A stretch of 13,517 nt of DNA from Cerioporus squamosus (GCA_022592435.1 JABYQS010000775.1:1-13517); one strand, 5' to 3'. Counted from the first letter of the stretch, positions 1 through 10,285 are shown. A program made the numbers and translations. The notes: generated by a model from the letters alone, not told the origin.

Positions 1-872
1 CAGGGTGACTGGTCGCTCGGACGTGACTTCCTCCTCAGAAGGTTGCTCACTCCACGACTGACAACTGCAGCTATTGCACATTGAAGCCGCGTGGATGCGG
101 CCACCATATTCTGGTACTATGCGCATATGGTTGGGCAGCGTCCTCGAGTACCGAGTACTTATATGCCGCCCTAGCCCTGTAGTCGGAACTCGTGTCGATG
201 CCCGAGTTAGCCTCGGAGGAGCATCATGAAAGGCAAGAATTCCTCAAAGCTCACTACACCGGCCACTTTCAACATCTTTGCTCAGTAAGATCATAAGTTT
301 TTCTTCTGCTACGCTGGCTTACAGGATCTGACAGGTGGAATTGAGCCAGGAATTTGGTGATGACACGGCGAGGGTTGTGGCGTGCCTCGTTACGAGACAA
401 GCCGCTTGCGTTCTTCGCTTGTGAATAACCGCGCCCTCGACCTCCGGCTCGTGAAGGGCTATGGGTGAAGTACAGGATGACTGTGGATACGAACTTGACA
501 GACATCGGTTAGTGACATCTGACCAACACGTTTCGCAACGCGTACGAGGTTCCGCGTCAGCAGAAGCACCCTGCACTTCTCGGAGAAACTGGTCGTCATC
601 CTATCTTATGGTGTGTGAGCCTGAGCGCACTGATATTTGCTGAGCTCGTAATAACCACTGTTCAACCCAGGGCTCCTCCACGCCGTTCCGTCTTTGTAAG
701 TATCGCCTTCTTCCCTCCCAAAAACGTAACTACAGTTGACACGCCGGGCCTACGATAGACGGCCATGGGGTTTTCATAAAGTCCTCACGAATCGACGCTA
801 TCTGTGTCTTCACCAGACGACCTTACCCGCTCTTCGTAAAGCTGCATCTTCACTCACACACGCCCTGCAAGC
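1..872 (+). other. Upstream noncoding region of P450 gene 1
   Basis: No coding exon could be supported here. The short open frames on both strands show no family motif and fall in DNA that is also present, with indels, upstream of the second P450. The best conserved parts are about 361-620 and 700-780. The same blocks precede the other copy, so this is duplicated promoter and upstream DNA. It could instead hold the degraded 3' part of a neighbouring gene carried along in the duplication; nothing here decides that. Confidence 0.6.
700..781 (+). promoter_or_regulatory. Proximal promoter of P450 gene 1 with TATA-like CATAAAG
   Basis: A block running from cgccttcttccctccca through a cgtaac...acag...tgacac segment to the tcataaagtcctcacgaatc segment is nearly the same in front of both P450 genes. 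The TATA-like CATAAAG at 775-781 lies about 98 bases before the ATG, a plausible distance for a fungal core promoter. Function is inferred from conservation and position only. Confidence 0.45.
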
Positions 873-3261
873 ATGCTATCCCCTACTCTCGCCGCCATCT
901 CTGTCCTTGCCGCTGTTCTGGTTGGCATGGTCTATCTCCTCAGGCGTAACCCGATTGAACGCGTCCGGGGACCGCTGTCGCCCTCTGTTCTCTTTGGTAC
1001 GTCATCGACATAGACCGGGTCTCGCAGCTTTTACTCATACACCGTACTCGTCCAGGACACGAGCACGCTCTCAACTGTCAGAACGAGGTGGGCGACCTGG
1101 AGTTCGAGTGGATGCGCACCTATGGTCCGACGTGGAGGATTCGTGGAAAATTTGGGGTGCGTCGCTGCTTCCCTCTTCTGAGTCGCAGCATGAGCTGATC
1201 GCCTATTCCCCAATATTTAGACCCACATCCTCATGACAGCCGACCCAAAGGTACACGTAACCTCATCATCTACGCTGACGATGCGGGCTAATCCATCGTC
1301 CTAGGCTCTGCAACACATCTATCACAAGTCTGGGTACAACTACACGAAGAGGACGTCTGCGAATCAGATGGTTGAGATCATGGGAGGCCCAGGCATTGTG
1401 GCCGCTCTCGGTAGGCCGCTGCATCATGCGCCTGTCACGGAGTCTCATTGTCCGACAGGGAAGGACCACCAGCGCCATCGCAAAGTTATGAATCCGGCGT
1501 TCAGCGCTGCCCATTTGCGAACATTCTTACCGCTCTTCCAGCGCATCGGCACGAAGGCAAGTCGTCGCTCGAGCCACCTGTTCTGCCTTGCTGATACCCC
1601 TTTACACAGTTGGTAGAGCAATGGAAGACCGACATCTCCGGTGCCGAGCCAATGAATATGTTAGTCAACAAGTGGCTCTCCCGTACCACAATGGATATCA
1701 TCGGCGAAGGCGCGTTCATCTATTCATCGCCGCATGCGGCGCGCCCCGGCTGAGACGGCTATAGCTGCTTTCGACTACCAATATGGCGCCCTCGATAAGG
1801 GCGCGGGCAGCCCAATCAGCAAGGCGTACGACGACTTACTGTAGGCGACACTTACGATCGAAACCTCACCAACACGCTGACATCGCTCGTGAAATAGCGC
1901 GGATGTCAACTACAAGCCTGCCGCTGCTTTGGCACTGTTTCAAGCAACGTGGGATTACATCCCCATCCCCATCCTTCGCTTGTTCCGCTTCATTCCGGCC
2001 CACCCCTTCAAGCGACTCCGGAATGTGCGGAGCCTTTTCACCGAGTACGGGAAGCAGATCCTGCGCGAGCAACGTGCCGAGATGGACGTGGAGAAGCCGT
2101 CGAAGAGCAAGGACGTGATGAGCCTCTTGAGTAAGTGGTCGCGCCCTCCCAGTCTCAATCCGTAGACTGACGAAACTGTTTACGCAGTCAAGGCGAATAC
2201 ATCCACAGACCCTCAGACGCGTCTCTCCGACGCCGAGCTCATGGCGGAGATGTTCACGCTCACGCTAGCTGGGCAGGAGACAACGTCGTCCACGTTGACA
2301 TTCATCACGTACGAGCTAGCGAAGCACCCGGAGTACCAAGCACGCATGCGTAAGGAGATACAGGATCGCCGGGCTGTCATCATGGCCCGTGGCGACACGA
2401 GCTTCACTATGGACGACCTGGACTCGCTTACCCTTACCATGAATGCGATCAAGGTGCGCCATCCGTTGATCCGTTGTATACTAATATCATCGCTCACAAA
2501 TCACTCTACTGGCTTGTAGGAAACTTCCCGTTTTCACTCCGTCGCTGCATATCTTGCTCGGGTCGCGGTCAAGGACGACGTCATACCGCTCGCCTATCCC
2601 ATCGTCTCGACTTCAGGGGAGACCATGACGGAGCTTCCAGTCCGCGCTGGTCAGGTCATCATCACGTCCTTCGCGGCCTACCATCGGTACGTCCAAGTGC
2701 AGTCCGACTGCGCTGCGCCCGTGACTGATAGTGCCGTCGTGGTTGAACCAGTATCATAGATGTATGGGGAGAGGATGCAGACGTATGGAACCCCGACCGC
2801 TGGCTCCGTCCCGCCACCGGGAAGCAAACGAACGTGGGAGTCTTCGCCAACTTGTGAGTCCAGTAGCCTGCACATGCGTCCAGCAATTACTGAAGCCCTC
2901 CTCTCGCGCGCGATAGAATGACTTTCTGTACGTGTCCTTTCGCGTTACGTGCGCTGAGTGATGACCGCTGACCCACTTTGACTAGCCGCTGGAGTGCGCG
3001 CATGCATCGGGTGGAAGTTCTCGTGAGTCCTGGGCCTTCCTGCATTACTTTATCACGGTAACATTGACATGCACGGGCTTCAGGGTCATCGAGATGCAGG
3101 CGCTCCTCGCTGAGATCCTCGAGAACTTCGAGTTCTCTATTCCTGAGGAGAAATACACCATTAGAAGGGCTCCCGTAGGCGTAGCAATGGCCCCGATGCT
3201 CGAAGGCAAAGAGGAACTCGGTACGGCGATGCCTTTGCAGGTGTCCCTGGTCCAGCAATGA
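873..3261 (+). CDS. Cytochrome P450 monooxygenase, copy 1 (14 exons, 542 aa)
   Basis: Predicted heme-thiolate monooxygenase, anchored in the ER by an N-terminal helix (about residues 4-22) and dependent on P450 reductase; the substrate is unknown. Exons: 873-996, 1056-1156, 1221-1250, 1305-1410, 1459-1556, 1610-1709, 1765-1840, 1898-2130, 2188-2453, 2520-2686, 2752-2853, 2917-2927, 2986-3022, 3084-3261; phases agree at every junction. Motifs seen: I-helix AGQET (317-321), ExxR as ETSR (379-382), WNPDRW, and heme loop FSAGVRACIG (471-480) with Cys478. Introns 6 and 7 start with GC. Exon 12 is only 11 nt. The donor of intron 8 is the weak gtaggc, where copy 2 has gtaagc. The sequence resembles the expanded basidiomycete families (CYP5144/CYP5150 type), but I cannot assign a family. 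The gene appears intact. The start was chosen because it gives the membrane anchor and matches the start in copy 2. Confidence 0.92.
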
Positions 3262-4296
3262 CGCTCGGAAGCTTGAGCGGTCGTATCCACTCGCTGTCTA
3301 TCTCCCTCGTGTATCTTTGTTATCCGAAACCATTGGTACTACTTCTTCCATACTTTGAATACCTTGCGGCTCCCTACTGTCGCTACTCATGGTTGGTGGT
3401 GGAGGTTGGTTTGAGGCTGTGCAGAGACACAGTCAATGTCGTTATTTCCTAATTCGTTCATCTAGCGCTCATGGTGACTGCGGCGACGCCGTGATGCGGC
3501 CTCTCAGATTCAAGTTTGCTCACCCCATGACTGACCACCGTAGCTTTGGTCCCCTTGAGTCGATGCGGACATCATAACTGGTCACACACATACTCGGCAG
3601 AGTCTCGAGTACTCGTACATGCCACACGAACTCGCGTACATGCCGCCCGACTGGCAAAATTTCCTCGAAGCTCACTGCTGCACCGACCAGTTTGAGCATC
3701 CTATGCTCCATGATATCAGGATAGCGGTAAGCTTATAACTGGTACGCTGTTCAAAGGACTTATCACTAATGTTGACATCCCGGCTACCCGTTGACACGGC
3801 GAGGGTTACGGCATGCCTTTTCACCGTGCAACCCGCTTATGTTCTTTGCTTGTGACTAACCGCGCCTCTGCCTTCTCCGGATGGTATACGACGGTGGACG
3901 AAGTACAGGATGACCATGGATATCAAGTTGACGGGCGCCGGTCTACTCGAGATTTGATATCTGTCTGTCACGGTTTGCCATTGTGTACATGGCTCCGCGT
4001 CAGCAGAAGCAACCTGCGCTTCTCGGGGAAACTGGTCGTCATACCATCTTATGGTGTGCGAGCCCGAAGGCATCTATAACCGCGGTGCTCGTAAGGACTC
4101 ATGATCAATCCAGGGTTTTTAAGCCGTTCTCGTGTTTTTATCGCCTTCTTCCCTCCCAACGACGTAACCACAGCTGACACCCCGGGTCTGCGATAGACGG
4201 CTATGGAATTCTCATAAAGTCCTCACGAATCGTCGCTATCAGTGCATTCTCCCCCCATCCTCCCTCGACCTTCGTTCAGCTACACGCCGTGCAAAC
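3262..4296 (+). other. Intergenic region between the two P450 genes, containing the duplication junction
   Basis: No exon is supported. 3262-3415 matches the 3' flank of the second P450 (6685-6845). From about 3470 onward the sequence matches the beginning of the window. The junction between copies therefore lies at about 3416-3470. Several short open frames occur but have no recognisable motif and no counterpart frame in the other copy. Confidence 0.65.
4142..4219 (+). promoter_or_regulatory. Proximal promoter of P450 gene 2 with TATA-like CATAAAG
   Basis: This is the counterpart of the block in front of the first P450. It contains cgccttcttccctccca, the cgtaaccacagctgacac segment and ctcataaagtcctcacgaatc. 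CATAAAG at about 4213-4219 lies some 84 bases before the ATG. Conservation against a diverged background suggests retained promoter function; no factor-binding site is assigned. Confidence 0.45.
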
Positions 4297-6684
4297 ATGT
4301 TTTCCCCTGCTCTCGCAGCCATCACGGTCCTCGCCGCTGTTCTGGCTGGCATTGTCTATTTATTCAGGCCCAAGCCGATCGAGCGTGTCCGGGGACCGCC
4401 GTCGCCCTCTTTTCTCTTCGGTACGTTCTCGACATGGTCCGGGTCCCGCAGCTTCAAGTTTGACTCATACCTTTCCAGGACACGAACATGCCATCAGCTG
4501 TCAGAAGGAGGTCGGAGACCTAGAGTTCGAGTGGTTGCGCACATATGGTCCAACGTGGAGGATCCGAGGAAACTTTGGGGTATGTCGCTGCTTCTTTCCT
4601 TCCCCGTTCCAAGTCGCCGCATGGATTGATCGTCCGCTCCTGACCCTGTAGACACACATCCTCATGACTGCCGATCCTAAGGTATGTGCATATTCCCCGC
4701 GCCGCGGAAAACCGACAATCCTGAATAATTTCTAATGTAGGCGCTGCAATATATATATCACAAGTCTGGGTACAACTACACGAAGAGGACGTCTGCGAAT
4801 CAGATGGGAGAGATCATGGGAGGCCCTGGGATCGCGGTCGCTCTCGGTTTGTCGCTGCGTTATGTGTCTGTCTCTAGGTCTCATCCTCGCACAGGGAAGG
4901 ACCACCAGCGCCATCGCAAGATCATGAACCCAGCGTTCAGCGCTGCCCACCTGAAATCGTTCCTACCGCTGTTTCAGCGTATTGGCACGAAGGCAAGTCG
5001 TCGTCCGAGCCACCTGTTCTGCCATGCTGATGCCCCTCTACACAGATGATAGAACAGTGGAAAGCCGACCTCTCCGGTACCGAGCAACTGAACATGTTAG
5101 TCAACAAGTGGCTCTCTCGCGCCACAATGGACATCATCGGTGAAGGCACGTCCGTCTTCTGATCACCGCATGCCGTACACGCTGGCTAATACTACTATAG
5201 CTGCGTTTGACTACCAATACGGCGCCCTCGACAACGGGGCGGCCAGCCCTATTAGCAAGGCGTACGACAACATCTTGTAAGCGGCACTCATGATCGAAAC
5301 CACACCGTTTACGCTGAGAACGCTCATATGATAGCGCGGATATTGACTTCAAGCCTTCCGCTACTGTGGCCCTGTTCAAAGCGACATGGGACTACATTCC
5401 GATACCCATCCTCGGCTTGTTCCGCTTCCTTCCTGCCGACCCCTTCACGCGACTCCGGAACCTGCGGAGCGTCTTCACCGAGTACGGGAAGCAGATCATA
5501 CGTGAGCAACGCGCCGAGATCGACGTCGAGAAGCCGTCGAAGAGCAAGGATGTAATGAGTATTCTGAGTAAGTGGACACATCCTCCTCGTCCCAGCTCGT
5601 GCGCTCACAAGACGGCTTGTGCAGTCAAGGCAAATGCATCGGCGGACCCCCAGACGCGTCTCTCCGACGCGGAGATCATGGCAGAGATGTTTACGCTCAC
5701 GCTGGCTGGGCACGAGACAACTTCGTCTACGCTGACCTTCCTCACGTACGAGCTGGCGAAGCACCCGCAGTACCAAGCACGGATGCGTAAGGAGATACAG
5801 GATCGCCGTGCCCTCGTCATGGGCCGCGGCGAGACGAGCTTCACTATAGACGACCTGGACTCCCTTACCCTTACCGTGAACGCGATCAAGGTACGCCTTT
5901 GGTTGTATATATTGATGACGGCTAGTACTGATACACCGCTCATATCGCAGGAAACTCTCCGGTTCCACTCCATTGCTGCATACCTCCCTCGGGTCGCTGT
6001 CAAGGACGACGTGATACCGCTTGCCTCTCCGATCGTCTCGACTTCCGGGGAGACGATGACGGAGATTCCGGTCCGTGCTGGCCAGGTCATTTTCACGTCG
6101 TTTGCAACTTACCATCGGTACGTTCAACTCTAACCCCATTGCGCTACGCTCGCCGCCACTGACAATGCTTAAATCAGTATCAAAGATGTGTGGGGAGAGG
6201 ATGCGGACGAATGGAACCCAGACCGCTGGTCTCGTCCTGCTACTGGGAAGCAGACCAATGTGGGGGTCTTTGCCAACCTGTGAGTCCAGGAGCCCGCATG
6301 TTCGTCCACTACGTACTGACACCTTCCTCTCCGCGCGATAGGATGAGTTTCTGTGAGTGTCCTTCTGCGTTGCGTGCTGGATGATGACCACTGACCCACC
6401 TCAGCCGCCGGCGTGCGCGCATGCATCGGGTGGAAGTTCTCGTAAGTCCTGCCTCTTGAGTCCCGTATTACTTGATCATAGTGACGTTGGCACACATGGG
6501 TTGCAGGGTCATTGAGATGCAGGCGCTCCTCGCCGAGATTCTCGAGAACTTCGAATTCTCTATTCCTCAGGAGAAGAGCACGATCATTAGGGCGCCCGTC
6601 GGCATAGGCATGGTCCCGATGGTTGGAGGAAAAGAGGAACTAGGTGCGGCGATGCCTCTGCAGGTGTCTCTTGTCCAGCAGTGA
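4297..6684 (+). CDS. Cytochrome P450 monooxygenase, copy 2 (14 exons, 542 aa)
   Basis: Paralogue of the upstream P450, with the same predicted role: ER-anchored heme monooxygenase, substrate unknown. Exons: 4297-4420, 4479-4579, 4652-4681, 4741-4846, 4895-4992, 5046-5145, 5201-5276, 5335-5567, 5625-5890, 5951-6117, 6178-6279, 6342-6352, 6405-6441, 6507-6684. Every exon has exactly the length of its counterpart in copy 1. Motifs: N-terminal hydrophobic anchor (about residues 4-22), I-helix AGHET, ExxR as ETLR, WNPDRW, and heme loop FSAGVRACIG with Cys478. Introns 6 and 7 have GC donors, as in copy 1. In exon 8 I count 16 differences over 78 residues, about 79% identity, many of them conservative. 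Differences at the I-helix (H for Q), the ExxR loop (L for S) and the proline-rich exon 8 region could alter substrate range. The gene appears intact. It converges on the minus-strand gene ending at 7157. Confidence 0.93.
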
Positions 6685-7156
6685 TCTTGAACTTGAAGCG
6701 GTCGTACTACTCCATACTCCACTCGTGGTCTCTCTCTCTCTCCTATAGTTTCGTTATCCGCGGCTGCTCGTATGCTTCCTTTACACTCCGAATACCATGC
6801 AGCCACCGTTCCTTACTGCTCGCCACCCGTGTCGCTGGTTACGCCTCATAGAATTCATATCTCGATTCGGCGTCTAGGTGCCAGTCATTCCCAGTCACCT
6901 CGCCGACTGAGCCTGTCTTCAGACTGAAGAGAAAGGACCATCTTCGTAGCACTACTTGCGGAAGCCGAAAGTTTGGGGACATCTCCGAAACGTCGCGCGG
7001 TCCACGAAACCATTCTGGCAAGCCACTGCTGAGAAACGAGTGTGAGCATTGCGTTGTTACAACCTGCAAAATACAAGTGTAGGAATCGTAGATAGTACAC
7101 GCGTCGACGATAACAAGCCGCGTCATTGACGCAGAGTTGCGCAATATGCCTCTGGC
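6685..7156. other. Intergenic region between convergent genes
   Basis: The left part (to about 6845) is the 3' flank of the duplicated unit. The rest separates two genes whose 3' ends face each other and should contain both 3' untranslated regions. No exon, RNA gene or clear terminator is visible. Overlapping minus-strand frames here lack any recognisable motif. Confidence 0.55.
6729..6742 (+). repeat. (TC)7 microsatellite
   Basis: Seven TC units in the 3' flank of the second P450. The matching flank of copy 1 (about 3295-3310) has ctgtctatctccctc instead, so the run expanded or contracted after duplication. Confidence 0.7.
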
Positions 7157-9240
7157 TTATACGGAGCTGGACGATCCCATGGAGCCGTCCCCAGCGGTGA
7201 CTCTGAGGGGTCTGGTCTGTTGCTGACAATCAAAGCGTCGTCAGCCGTACGCACTCGGACGAGTATCGAGCACTCACCATGATCTCGCTGTCATTCGGGT
7301 TCCGCGCGCCCACTGACGCGTCAGCCGCGGAAGGGAGGACGTTCGCTTCGGGTGACAGCAGCTGCTCCCGCAGGAGCTGCCGCGAGTTGAGCATCGCGAG
7401 GAGAGAGTTCAGGAGGACTGTCCGAGGACCAGCAGGCGCTCAGCTCAGCTCGGGGAGGAGTCATCTCGAGAACTGATACGTACGCTTGCCAGAAGTGAAC
7501 TTGAATGCGACGAATATGAAGCTTTGCGGGATCGCCGCGTACTGCCAGCGCACGCATATGTCAGCTCCAGGAGACTCCGAGACAATGGCGATGGGTGCGT
7601 ACGGCTATGAGGAAGGCCAGGACCCATAGGCTGCAGGAAGGAACACCGAGGTCAGCCTTCAGAACATCTCATAGAGCAACTCTGCGACTCACGTCGCGAT
7701 GGCACCCGTGCTCACGCGATGCATAATCAGCGTGCGAACCACGTTGTTGATCCTGGTCGCTGTCGTCAGTCGGACTGAAGACCGTAGAGCGTCCGACATC
7801 GACGCACTTTCTGAAGTGACTCTGGGACCTCGCGAGCAAGAGTGCCATCGTTGCTGCGATGAGTGCGTCTGCGACGAGGCTTGTGGCCAGGGTAGAGTAG
7901 GGGAGCCACTGCGTGCAGCGGTAGATATGTAAGCGATCGGTCAAGAGTTGCGAATACAGGGCAGCAACGCACCGGGTATACGATGTCAAAGCGGATGTAC
8001 GGGGGAAGACTGACGCTGTTACCAGACCCCACGGTTAGGTCGCGGACAACACATCGTGGTCGACGGTCGTGACTTACCCGTGAACCCATAGAACTACAGG
8101 CGTTGACGAAGTCAATACGAAGGAAGGTTAAAATATTGGGCAGGGGCCGAACGTACTTATGTCTTGGCCTGCAACGAGCAGTGCTGGTGATGAGAAGCTG
8201 GAGACACTCCGACTAACAGCGCTACTCACAGAGCACAGCAAGAGAGCAAACGATCTGCCAAAGTTATGAGTACAAATGTATAGCCACCGTTCAAGGAATT
8301 GCTCACGTTGACTCCAGTGATGATCGGTTTACCATTGCTCACTGCGGAGGTCCGTTAGCAGCCAGGTTCTCCGCGATGGAGTCATCGGAGACACTCACAC
8401 GACCAGATCCGATAGCAGAACACCCTGAGCAGCGTGGTTCTGGTATCAGCCGCGAAGTGATCTAACCGGGCACGAACTTACCCTCGGACAATCGCATCGC
8501 CTATGCCCTGTGCGTCGGTTAGTTCTGAGAGTAGGGGAATGATTTGCGACGTGCAACTCACCGATACGACTCCCTGGGCCTGCAGCAATTACGGAGTCTC
8601 AGTGGCTTTCGTTTTAGGGCTTTGTAATGGTCACGTACTATGAAACTCCTACCTTTGGCGTCAGCGACCGAAATATGCACGGAATATGTACCACACGGAC
8701 CATTGCGGCGTCACGAGACTGTTGAGATTACCATAGTTGGTGATCGCAAAGGTGTACACGACATGCGAGATGAGGATCGTGTGCAGGGTATCGAGTGTCC
8801 TGCACGGGTATGAGGTTCTAAATACCAGCGTTCCTTACTGCAGTTGATGGGCATCGCATAGACCAACCAGAGTGTGCCGACCTGCCAGAAGAGCGAACGG
8901 TGAGCCAGAAACACGGTTTGCGTGCAGAATGGCACTGACTAGACCCTTGAGAACCAGGTCATCACCATGGCTACGGCCGTAATAGAGATACGTTTGCAGT
9001 GTCGAGAATCCGTACAGCCTACGAACAGACCATCATAAGTGCTCATTCGATAATGCGAGCCGCAGGTACAACGCAAGCATCACATACCATGCTGCAAGAA
9101 TATTCCCTAGACGAGCCATGTCATAAGCAACGCGCCGAGTTGGGAGATCAAGCAGCGCACTCACCGATGAGCAGGGCGCCGTATGTGTCGCCGATGGCTG
9201 ACAACACAGAGACGGATCGAACTGAGGTAACGGAGGCCAT
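7157..9240 (-). CDS. Seven-helix membrane protein, DUF6534 type (19 exons, 319 aa)
   Basis: Member of a large Agaricomycete family of integral membrane proteins of unknown function. Exons from the 5' end: 9240-9165, 9106-9088, 9018-8940, 8881-8868, 8799-8697, 8579-8562, 8507-8482, 8439-8399, 8341-8307, 8254-8230, 8168-8157, 8093-8078, 8015-7973, 7908-7808, 7752-7693, 7630-7603, 7541-7484, 7417-7278, 7222-7157. Total coding length is 960 nt and phase is kept throughout. Family landmarks: LYGFSTLQTYLYY (33-45), LDTLHTILISHVVY (65-78), TNYGN (83-87), CYRIW (120-124), YSTLATSLVADALIAA (173-188), and NSLLAMLNSR (255-264) after the last helix. Hydrophobic stretches lie at about 18-40, 53-80, 97-120, 132-152, 170-195, 205-232 and 236-258, followed by a polar tail of about 55 residues. 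Several exons are 12-19 nt. Introns 4 (gttggt) and 5 (gtgtgg) have weak donors; those junctions and exons 10-12 are the least certain. Confidence 0.82.
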
Positions 9241-9295
9241 GAAAGGAGCGTGGAGGAACAAAAAAAGACTGGATGATCTCTCAAGTCCTCTGCGT

Positions 9296-9313
9296 CTTAT
9301 GTGCAAAATATGC
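9296..9313 (-). promoter_or_regulatory. Possible TATA-like element of the minus-strand membrane-protein gene
   Basis: Read on the minus strand this is gcatattttgcacataag. It gives AT-rich CATATTTT and CATAAG motifs about 56-73 bases before the ATG at 9240. The assignment rests on composition and position only. Confidence 0.3.
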
Positions 9314-9958
9314 GAAGAAGATCTTCAGCGGTCGTCATGGGGCCATTCAACATTGCGACGATAGAGTTCGACTCGTGAGCCTCGGACGCAAGGCTCCTCG
9401 TGCATACAGTGATACACGCAGCACATCCACCATATGACAGATAGCCGCTCGAGCCTGACGCATAGAGGGAGTAAGCTTCGATGGAGACTGGAACGTGAGT
9501 TTGGATAAGTGGGAGTCGGGGTGACCTTTAGATCTGATGCATATGGGCGTAGCTGCGCCCAGCGCTGGAGCTGATGAACATTCCCATCGCTGCGATGTCC
9601 TCTTCGGGCCCGCGCTGAACTCACATGTCTACGTGCTGTGCAAGACCCGATTGTCGTAGGCCTCCTTGAGCTCACTAACGGTGCAGTGGCAACAGGGAGC
9701 GGCCATGTCCCCTCACCGTGACGATCATGACGAGCTAAGTAGTCTCGTTTTTGAAGACTCTCAGCTGGGCTCTAGCAAACTGAGAGAAGGATTTGTATCC
9801 TGTAGACATGAATCGTCAATTCTGGAGCAAGAGGAGCAGTTTGGACTGTTCTAACTCACAAGTACCACGGCATGATAAGTTCGAACGTGCGACATTCAAC
9901 GTCACGGTCAACTTCCAAGAGGACTACGCTATGTAAGCGCCTGTGGTGTGGTGAGCGC

Positions 9959-9976
9959 TCCGAGTCCGAGTCCGAG
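9959..9976. repeat. (TCCGAG)3 hexamer repeat
   Basis: Three perfect tandem TCCGAG units. On the minus strand they encode alternating Ser-Asp/Glu in the doubtful open frame ending at 9856. Confidence 0.75.
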
Positions 9977-10285
9977 CCCGCGTCTCTACTCAGCCTTCCT
10001 CCGCCTCCTCTCGGTGTCGCAATGGACTTTACCTCGCGAAACTCTGCCTCGTATTTACTCTCGACCTGATCACTAGGCCTATACTCCTCCAGTGAATAGT
10101 TTGCATGCCAGCTCAGCGACAACTTTGAATCTGCAAGGTCAACTCCGGTTAGTGGGGAAATGGGTATGAGAAGGCCTGTTACCTGACATCTATATTCAAC
10201 GTACATACCCGAGTACATACCCATCTTCCATTTCAGTGCTTCGGAATGTCTGACCAGACGGCTTGCCAGCGGCTTGCCCATGTCC

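Larger units (their letters stand above)
1..3415 (+). repeat. Tandem segmental duplication, copy A (P450 unit)
   Basis: The first of two direct copies. It covers upstream DNA, the P450 gene at 873-3261 and about 150 bases of 3' flank. Matching landmarks lie about 3.42-3.47 kb apart: the start codons (873 and 4297), the stop codons (3261 and 6684), a noncoding block beginning gacacggcgagggtt (about 361 and 3795), and a block around ttcctc(a/g)aagctcact (about 240 and 3660). Similarity to copy B is still visible at the first bases of the window, so the true left end is probably outside it. The right end is approximate, where similarity to the flank of copy B fades. Indels are confined to introns and flanks. 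Confidence 0.9.
3470..6845 (+). repeat. Tandem segmental duplication, copy B (P450 unit)
   Basis: The second direct copy of the unit described for copy A, in the same orientation. It includes upstream DNA, promoter, the complete P450 gene at 4297-6684 and a short 3' flank. Base 3470 corresponds roughly to base 1 of the window. Similarity ends around 6840-6845, just before the convergent membrane-protein gene region. The copies have diverged at many positions, more in introns and flanks than in exons, so the duplication is not recent. Confidence 0.9.

Noticed and set aside
1841..1897. In-frame TAG in P450 copy 1 at 1841-1844, suggesting a pseudogene
   Set aside because: The TAG is inside the donor gtaggc of intron 8. 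The matching intron in copy 2 starts gtaagc and splices in the same phase.
3813..4079. Short open frames upstream of P450 copy 2 with similar-looking frames upstream of copy 1
   Set aside because: They arise from the duplicated upstream DNA, but reading frames are broken by indels between the copies, so selection on a protein is not supported.
5324..6391. A 355-codon minus-strand open frame, the longest in the window
   Set aside because: It lies antisense to exons 8-12 of the second P450, whose spliced plus-strand reading has all family motifs. The minus-strand translation has no recognisable domain. It is a shadow of GC-rich coding sequence.
7418..7438. An alternative acceptor (ctgag) giving a longer exon 18 in the membrane-protein gene
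   Set aside because: The downstream cggacag acceptor gives SGKLLLNSLLAMLNSR, which fits the family, and it matches the phase-1 junction of the paralogue at 13501.
8800..8868. Apparent frameshift in the membrane-protein gene between VGTLW and LDTLHT
   Set aside because: Using the donor gttggt at 8867 instead of gtctat a few bases later restores the frame and gives the expected Trp-Thr-Leu-Asp-Thr junction, so no frameshift is needed.
8999..9364. A 121-codon plus-strand open frame
   Set aside because: It overlaps exons 1-3 of the minus-strand membrane-protein gene, shows no motif and has no splice partners.
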